Notes under the pieces: generated by a model
What the model saw: only the letters and a program-made list of their open reading frames with translations
Databases searched by the model: none
Told to the model about the DNA's origin: nothing
Position numbers and translations under genes: made by a program
Assembly: GCA_013368325.1 (NCBI GenBank)
Contig: JAACJK010000076.1
Span: forward strand, 1-24,540
Reading direction: 5' to 3'
DNA from: Ephemerocybe angulata
Lineage: Eukaryota; Basidiomycota; Agaricomycetes; Agaricales; Psathyrellaceae
Length of the DNA stretch: 24,540 nt
Shown: piece after piece, positions 18,987 through 24,540 of the stretch
How the letters are laid out: each line of letters starts with the position of its first letter
Numbering within the stretch: position 1 is the first letter of the stretch

Positions 18987-20180
18987 TTACATTACTAATG
19001 ACCGCGGGGGCATGAACCGCTTGCACTTGGGATTTCCACAGCGTTTAGCAAAGCGCCATTGCAAGATGGATTGGGCCAAGAGGGAGTCTGTGTCGCTGTA
19101 CCTAGACTCCGGGATAGGATACCTCGTGTTCCATAGGAAAGAAGCTATCCCTTTGTCCCCGACTGTTTTCCTGGGTAGAGATGGGCAGTGGAATCCGCAG
19201 GGTCCGGTCCACCTGAAGTTCGAGGTGCGAAGGAGGTAAGGGGGTCTCGGTCGACGCGGAGAGATGAGACTCGTTATGTCCGTCTTGAGGGCGTGCTGGT
19301 CTGTCACCAGCGTGGGGTAGACTGCGTAGACGCGTGTGGACGTCACCAAGTTGGTTTGGCAGGTCATGTTGGATGCAAGGATGACCTGCATCACATTCCC
19401 TAGGCTTTCGCTAATCGTAATTCTCGCGCGCTGTTGGCATGATGAGGGTCAACGCGCTTCCCACATAACATTAATCGAGATGCCCACCGGAACTCCGTTC
19501 TGCGGCTGACGGGTCGCGGAGACCATCCTGCGTACCGATCCGACGTACGGCTTTGATACCACCTCGGTGTCCCAGGCGTCGTAACTGTGTGCTGTAAACC
19601 ACTCCACCATCGCGTCCAAGCTCCCTTTGGGGACCACGATGTTCAGGTCGTTGGACCTGAGGTACCGAAAGTCCTTGACCTTTATGGCGTGTTGCATCAT
19701 CATCGAGTTGGTAGCGAGCATCCTTCTGGCAACCGACCCCATGATGCCGGCGCCGGTATCGTTCATCTTTTCCAAGAAGTCGTAGAACTGGTGGAGGAGG
19801 ATGAAAGGGCATAATATGTGTTTCAGGATGATCTCGGTCGCGGTTTGAGCCAACCCTCTCCCGTGTCGATTAGTGCGTGACATGCTTTGGATGGTGTGCC
19901 AGTCGCAGTAGGACAGTGCCATACCCATGAGCTCCGTACAATAGTAGAAGGCTTCGGCGCTGTTGAATCGGCGTGGACCTGCGCGGTCCTTTATCTTCGG
20001 CGCGAAGAGCGTAACGGGTTCGTCCAACCGAGGGAACGACGGAAACCGAGTGTTCTTGATGGCCAGGCGTGCAGATGTTCGTGTAGGGGTGCGCGACGGT
20101 GCCCATGGCGTATTTCGAATCGAACTGGGACTGGCGGGAGGCGTGGAGGGGTACGAATAGTTTGAAAGGGGAGAGGACAT
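18987..20180 (-). CDS. Paralogue of the 17367-18321 gene, 379 aa, nucleotidyltransferase-like core and Cys-pair tail
   Basis: Minus-strand exons are 20180-19465 and 19410-18987; the 54-bp intron has donor GTGGGA and acceptor TTAG, giving exactly 380 codons with the stop. A Ser/Pro/Arg-rich N-terminus (about 70 residues, absent from the other copy) precedes the shared part: QFYDFLEKMNDTGAGIMGSV (G148-S149), NDLNIVVPKGSLDAMVEWF (D178-L-N180), GISINVIESLGNVMQVILAS across the splice, then NFRWTGPCGFHC and RCGNPKC. The splice restores an INVIES strand that lines up with the paralogue. The DxD-like site keeps the first acidic residue but has Asn at the second. An in-frame TGA at 19449-19451 lies inside the intron. 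Function unknown. Confidence 0.72.
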
Positions 20181-20544
20181 TATGCTTGGGACTAAGTTAT
20201 CGGGGGTAGTGAAAGGAATGGTATTGGGGCATGTAACGACAGTGAGAGAGAGTAAGAGAGGGATATATCGCGCGAAGGGGAGGAATGTGAGGTGCGGGGA
20301 CCTTCGACATTACTAGTCGGACCTTTAAGCCCCAATCGTCTCCCCAACGTCCCGCGTCCACGCGAAGAGATGGTGGTGGGGGTATACGCGCGGGGATACA
20401 TCAAAATTCCGCTCCTCAAAATACGTTGATCGCTTCGGTGGATCGCATGTCAGGGTTGACTGTCACCACCTGATACTGTGTGATTAGGTTCCTGGATCGT
20501 AATCGATTAGAGGGCACAGATCTCATGAACTGGAAGGCGGAGAC
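20181..20544. other. Intergenic region with probable promoter of the minus-strand gene at 20180
   Basis: On the minus strand a GATATATC element (20262-20269) lies about 82-89 bp upstream of the start codon and is followed by a long pyrimidine-rich tract (CTCTCTTACTCTCTCTC), a common arrangement in fungal core promoters. No gene is seen. Confidence 0.4.
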
Positions 20545-22160
20545 CTACTCGACAAGCATGGTCTCAATCTGCGACAAATCGGATTCGTGTACCGGATGGA
20601 CGATGCCCATGTGGTCAGCCTTGGCGACTAGCACACAGCCATGGACGTGCAGGTCTTGACCTTTGTACAGGCGTCGCACCAACTTGTTCACTTCGTCGTT
20701 GCACTACAAGGCGCGGATATTAGATGATTTTAGAATACTCTTCAAGTTCATGCTTGTAACCGAATCACGTACGTTTTGAGACGTGAATATGGCGTACCGC
20801 CATGGGCCCTCCACCAAGCTGTGCGCAGGGTATCTGTTGACCTCTATGAAGTAGTCGTCCAGGTTGTATACCAACGACGAGCGGGGGATCGCCGCGTTGA
20901 CATACGATCTGAAGAATATGTCCATAGGTCGGCCCTTTCCAATGGATGTGCACTGGGTAGCCGCTGGGACTATGAAAGGCTTAGAACAACTAGAACCAAA
21001 GAAGGCACACTTCGTCATCGGCCACCGTTGACCCTGCGATGTTACGATGGACGTGGCATTAGTTCTATGACTGTAAGCCGTGCGATAGAGCATACCCTAG
21101 ATATGGCTTTCGCGTCGGCGATGAGCAACTCCACGTCTACGTCGCCCACCTCGTGTACGATGAGGTCCATGTCGGAAGCAAACGAAAAGCAGGGGTTGGC
21201 TCGCTTACCCAACCTTGAACCTGTCCAGCCCCGCCAGGCGTGACCGCCATTGTGTTGTCATCAATGATCACAATGATTGGGGATCATTTGCGAAGGACTT
21301 GCGGGGATGAAGGGTGGTGTCCATCGGATGGCGGAGGGCATGGAGGGTGAACAGAACGCCTTGAAATACTGAGTGAATAGTATATTAGACGTAGTGTCGT
21401 ACGTGTACTGGAAAGACGTACCAGACAAGAGGTTGACCCGAATGTGTGACATCGGCACTGTGCGCCAGGACAGCTAGTACAAGCCTCATGGGCACCCGAC
21501 GACGAAATATGCCTGTCCGAAACCAACTTGCTCCAGCGCTTTGGTAGCAGCGCGCTGTCCTTGTCGATGAATGTCCTAGGTGTATTGGTACTCCTTGCCA
21601 TACGAATCCCTGTACCAGCTGGGGACTTGAAAGTGGCCATCACCGTCCGATATATCCCAGCAGAACCTCTTGCCTGAGCGATGGCTGCGCCTGCCACATG
21701 GGTAGGTAGGTGTGCGGAAGAACCTGAATATGGATGTCCCGAGAGGCATATTGAACGGCGTCGAAGGAGGTGGAGTATTCGCTTCCGACTACCGATGGTA
21801 GGGGTGTTGGCGTCGTCGTGTCGCGACCGCAGCCTTTACCCCAGGCTGGCGGGTATCTACCAATTGACCTGCGTATGTCGTGGGTCAGATCGCATGGGTA
21901 ATATAGCTTGCAATTCGTACCTCAGAGGGATAGACTTCGGGCCGTGCAGACGAAAACATTCCTAACTGTGCCAAAGGGCGGTATGCGATTCGATCCTCTT
22001 GAAGTACGTCGAGAAGCCGTATGGTACGGTGTCCGTGATTTCCCTCAGCGGTAGGGACGGTCCACACCTGTCTCCTAGACTAACGGACTAGTAGAAGGCA
22101 GGACATGAACGGTACTTACCTAAATTGTGGACTCGCCGTGTCCCACTCCTGACGTGACAT
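20545..22160 (-). CDS. Intron-rich gene of unknown function, middle part unresolved
   Basis: The ends of the gene are well supported. The start exon 22160-22120 joins exon 22074-21921 across a 45-bp intron (donor GTAAGT), reading MSRQEWDTASPQF then RRQVWTVPTAEGNHGHRTIR and QLGMFSSARPEVYPSE. Toward the 3' end, the coding strand reads TMAVTPGGAGQVQGW, VGDVDVELLIADAKAISR, then RWPMTKCAFFGSSCSKPFIV...PWRYAIFTSQN (ending at 20773). A 69-bp intron with donor GTACGT (20772-20704) precedes the last exon 20703-20545 (CNDEVNKLVRRLYKGQDLHV, ending SQIETMLVE). Between about 21870 and 21190 several protein-like pieces (TSFDAVQYASRDIHIQVLPH; TFIDKDSALLPKRWSKLVSD) lie in different frames; introns, frame breaks or both explain this. 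A near-duplication ATCATTGTG/ATCATTGAT sits at one break (about 21258-21276). I do not recognise the family. Confidence 0.5.
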
Positions 22161-22174
22161 ATGTGGAGGTCACA

Positions 22175-22191
22175 GCAGCCCGTCGGGCTGC
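22175..22191. other. Hairpin just upstream of the minus-strand start codon
   Basis: A perfect 7-bp stem GCAGCCC/GGGCTGC with a 3-nt loop lies 14 nt ahead of the ATG at 22160 on the minus strand. In the mRNA it would fold in the leader close to the start codon. Confidence 0.5.
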
Positions 22192-22453
22192 CTAAAATAG
22201 TATATCCCCACATACATGCCTTCAGACAACCCGGGCGTCCGTCTATAGCTTTATTGAAGGCTGGAAGGGGGAAGGCAATGCCTATAGAAGCAGGAGGAAT
22301 TTTTCGCGTGGAAGGGGCAGAATGGGGCGGTGAAAGGAAGCGGCGTGTTGCTGGGGATTGTCCTGGACCCTTTGATCTCACCTAACAAGACGGCATGGGT
22401 TGCTCCGAATTACGGGACCGCACAGTGATTGCACAAATGATCCTTTAGGTCCC

Positions 22454-22463
22454 CATATAAATT
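22454..22463 (+). promoter_or_regulatory. TATA box of the gene starting at 22524
   Basis: CATATAAATT lies about 61-70 bp upstream of the ATG and is followed by a pyrimidine-rich, A-containing leader (CACCCACTATTCTCCA), the usual arrangement for a fungal core promoter. Confidence 0.5.
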
Positions 22464-22523
22464 CAAGAAGCTAGGCGCTTTATAGCACCAACATCTCTGT
22501 CTTAAACCACCCACTATTCTCCA

Positions 22524-23218
22524 ATGGACACAGCACAGTATCCCCTCATCCCAGCAATCGAACAGCTGCTTCGCATGGCTGCCACCGGGGAGACAATACC
22601 CTTCGAAGTAAGCTGCCTTCTCCCAACAACCTTTATACTACCGCTACTTAAATAATATGACGGTCTCTTCTAGACTACGATCGAGTTCATCGAAAGTCTC
22701 CCCTCTGAAGACGCCGTCGCGCTCGCCATTGACATGCACAAAATACTGTGTACTAGGAAAAGGAAAGCAAGGCGGAAGTGCGACGATAGGCGAAGAAAGT
22801 ATGTCATGAGAAGGTCGTGGCGTGCGGCCCTCTCCGGGCATTGGACTGGACGGATACGCTCGCAATAGGGGGTGGAGGAATGAGGAGGTCCATCGGACTC
22901 AGGTCGCATACGAGAAAGCATGGTCGGCATTCGACACCGTCTGCATGCACCTCGAGTTCTCGAGAGATACAGTGCAGATGCTGGCGCAGACCCTGGTCGA
23001 TCGGAACGAGCACGCGATGGCAGAAGACCTTTACGAAGAGGTCCGAGAAATAGGTGAGTAACCTTCGACAAGGGAAAGACACTAATAGACCCTGACGTGA
23101 GCAATTAGACGACGACTTGGCTGGCCTGAACTCGAATACAACGTCTGCCTCAACGACTTGCCTCAGTGCCGCGGCGAGCACGATGTCGGCGCCACTGAGG
23201 GCCGTGCTGTTCGCCTAG
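22524..23218 (+). CDS. Four-exon gene for a small helical protein, 167 aa
   Basis: Exons 22524-22607, 22674-22798, 22869-23053 and 23109-23218 sum to exactly 168 codons with the stop. Introns are 66, 70 and 55 bp (donors GTAAGC, GTATGT, GTGAGT). The protein starts MDTAQYPLIPAIEQLLRMAA, continues TTIEFIESLPSEDAVALAID, has a very basic patch (CTRKRKARRKC), a helical stretch (VAYEKAWSAFDTVCMHLEFS, LAQTLVDRNEHAMAEDLYEE) and a Ser/Thr/Ala-rich end. The helical end recalls TPR-like hairpins, but no repeat is clear. It shares the MxTAQ start, the short phase-0 first exon and the general layout with the gene at 23778, so the two look like distant paralogues. Function unknown. Confidence 0.72.
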
Positions 23219-23777
23219 TGCCACCAGCGAGGGTAGCGAAGATGAGGCGTCAGTGGGCACACCTCGTGAGCGACGACACAGTATCTGAGCACCCGCTGCA
23301 CCTTCAAGATCTGTGTTCTGTTAGGACCGGTCGGTTACCCTTCTCCCACCGTTCCCTTACATTTCCTCATCTTCGTACCGTACTATTTGTCCGTATACTA
23401 TTGCCGCAGTCGCTAATTTACATTATCTTCTACCACGCGAACTCTACGAATATATCTACATATGTATAAGAAGGGATTATCGATTGGAGCTTAACGTTCT
23501 GGCGTACCATATCTAAGTACATTTGAATATTGGGGCGGCATTGACCTTCGGATGCGGCTGCTCCATAAGGATTGAGTAGAGGTGACAGCCTGAGACCACG
23601 AGATCGGTCACAATTGGACCCTGCAATCAGAAATGTACTTAGAACAGCTGGGCGGACCGGCGGTCATTTTACTTGTATAAAGGTTGGGTGGGATAGGAAA
23701 CGGCACTGCACCCCTTGCCCAACTCTCCGCTGAATTAGCGTTACACACTCTCTAGCATCTCCACTCTCCTTTACGCT
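23219..23777. other. Intergenic region between two related small genes
   Basis: The first half should be the 3' untranslated region of the upstream gene, with an AT-rich stretch at about 23440-23470. The second half holds the promoter of the gene at 23778. No further gene is seen. Confidence 0.4.
23676..23683 (+). promoter_or_regulatory. TATA box of the gene starting at 23778
   Basis: TATAAAGG lies about 95 bp upstream of the ATG and is followed by a CT-rich leader (CACTCTCTAGCATCTCCACT). Confidence 0.5.
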
Positions 23778-24282
23778 ATGAATACCGCCCAGAACGAGGA
23801 AACCATGGTGAGTTCGTCTACGGGTACCCGCTCCTTTGATCCTAACAACCATCTAGACACCAACTGAATACTTTGCCCGAATGGATCCTGAGTTGCTGTT
23901 CGACTACACCACAAAAATGTTTAGGGCGTTGACGAAGCGGTTGGAGGAGGCCCAGAAGTTGAGGACGCATGTGGGCCCGATCCAAGACTCCGTCGAACTT
24001 CGACACTGGGCCCACCTCCTCGCCGTAGCCGGCGCTGAAGCTGGATTGGGTGATGGGATCATTCACACGGGCGTGTGTCAGCAACTGGCACACCGAATGA
24101 TGAACTGCATGCGCCTCTACAACGCTGAAGTAGCGTATGGACTAGGAGACAAAGCGCGCCACTGCGTTGCCAGGCACCTGAGGGCACGTGGATACTCCCT
24201 GGAAGCGGAGGAACTCCATAGAATGGTATGTTTGCGCGCGTATGATATGATGCTGTAACTCATCAAGCTGCACCAACAGTAA
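23778..24282 (+). CDS. Small intron-containing gene, about 133 aa, relative of the 22524 gene
   Basis: Exon 23778-23807 (MNTAQNEETM) joins exon 2 from 23857 across a 49-bp intron with donor GTGAGT and a CCTAAC branch site. Exon 2 reads TPTEYFARMDPELLFDYTTK, then RALTKRLEEAQKLR, a helical middle (HWAHLLAVAGAEAGLGDGII) and GYSLEAEELHRM. At 24226 a GTATGT donor pairs with an acceptor ending at 24279, immediately followed by TAA; splicing there ends the protein after HRM (133 aa). If that intron is retained, translation continues 10 residues to a stop at 24256-24258 (143 aa). No signal peptide or catalytic motif is seen. Function unknown. Confidence 0.7.
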
Positions 24283-24540
24283 GCTTCAGCGAGGCATAAC
24301 ATCGCGTCCGTCTCAACCTCACCCTCCCCTTCAACGCACCTTTACCTGCATGATCCAGTATATACACTTCTTCTGGCATACTACACATCATAATATAAGA
24401 CATACGGGCCTGTTAAAGAGTATAAGGGGTATTGCTCCAAAAGGGGAGTTGCGTACAATCATGCACTTTAATTCCTGACTGGAAAGGCATCACGGCATTC
24501 GTGGCATCAATTAAGAAGCCGCACAATGGAGCCAAAATGC
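24283..24540. other. 3' flank of the last gene
   Basis: This AT-richer sequence has no credible reading frame or structured repeat. It is probably the 3' untranslated region and intergenic DNA up to the window edge. Confidence 0.4.

Noticed and set aside
22175..22202. Hairpin followed by CTAAA as a Helitron 3' end
   Set aside because: The CTAA follows the stem with no spacer and is followed by A rather than T, and it lies 6.7 kb past RepHel with several genes between.
22161..22385. Plus-strand open frame of 74 codons
   Set aside because: It overlaps the leader and upstream region of the minus-strand gene starting at 22160; no motif or homologous pattern is seen.
1..24540. tRNA, rRNA, CRISPR, LTR or reverse-transcriptase elements
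   Set aside because: None was seen on reading both strands; no regular short repeats with spacers, no cloverleaf-like tRNA and no RT or integrase motifs.

Overview
The window looks like an accessory, gene-dense piece of a basidiomycete (probably Agaricomycete) genome. Nearly every gene is broken by short introns of about 47-70 bp, with GTRNGT-type donors, CTAAT/CTAAC-type branch sites and AG acceptors. The proteins resemble lineage-restricted families that I know only as unnamed families of mushroom-forming fungi. I saw no bacterial operon signals, rRNA, tRNA or CRISPR array.

Layout. (1) 711-2189, minus strand: a five-exon gene of about 426 aa with an acidic C-terminus. (2) 3055-7692, plus strand and divergent from gene 1: a large intron-rich gene with a basic/acidic/Ser-Pro-rich disordered N-terminal part and a folded C-terminal domain that is clean over its last five exons. 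(3) 7963-15458, plus strand: the intronless coding core of an autonomous Helitron rolling-circle transposon. It holds a Rep (HUH) endonuclease with two tyrosines, a Pif1-type helicase, and a C-terminal domain that looks like a ubiquitin-specific peptidase (USP/C19) with Cys, His, Asp and a zinc-finger pair of CxxC motifs. One frame break falls inside the helicase Walker A motif, on a run of six G. (4) 16558-18321, plus strand: two compact genes 44 bp apart. One encodes a 178 aa unknown protein. The other encodes a 300 aa F-box-like protein with a nucleotidyltransferase-like GS...DxD-type core and a Cys-pair tail. (5) 18987-20180, minus strand: a 379 aa paralogue of that second gene, in convergent orientation. 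(6) 20545-22160, minus strand: an intron-rich, partly unresolved gene. (7) 22524-23218 and 23778-24282, plus strand: two small intron-containing genes, probably distant paralogues, each with a TATA-like box.

How the parts relate. The Helitron is the only element with a clear biochemical role: it would nick, unwind and strand-transfer its own DNA. The surrounding small genes look like lineage-specific multicopy families. The intron-rich gene just upstream of the transposase is co-oriented and could be either a host gene or an accessory ORF. I could not place the Helitron ends. Several genes show single-base frame breaks at short homopolymers, so either the copies are decaying or the assembly has homopolymer errors. 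Exon joins given here were worked out by eye from splice signals and reading-frame continuity; none has been checked against RNA.
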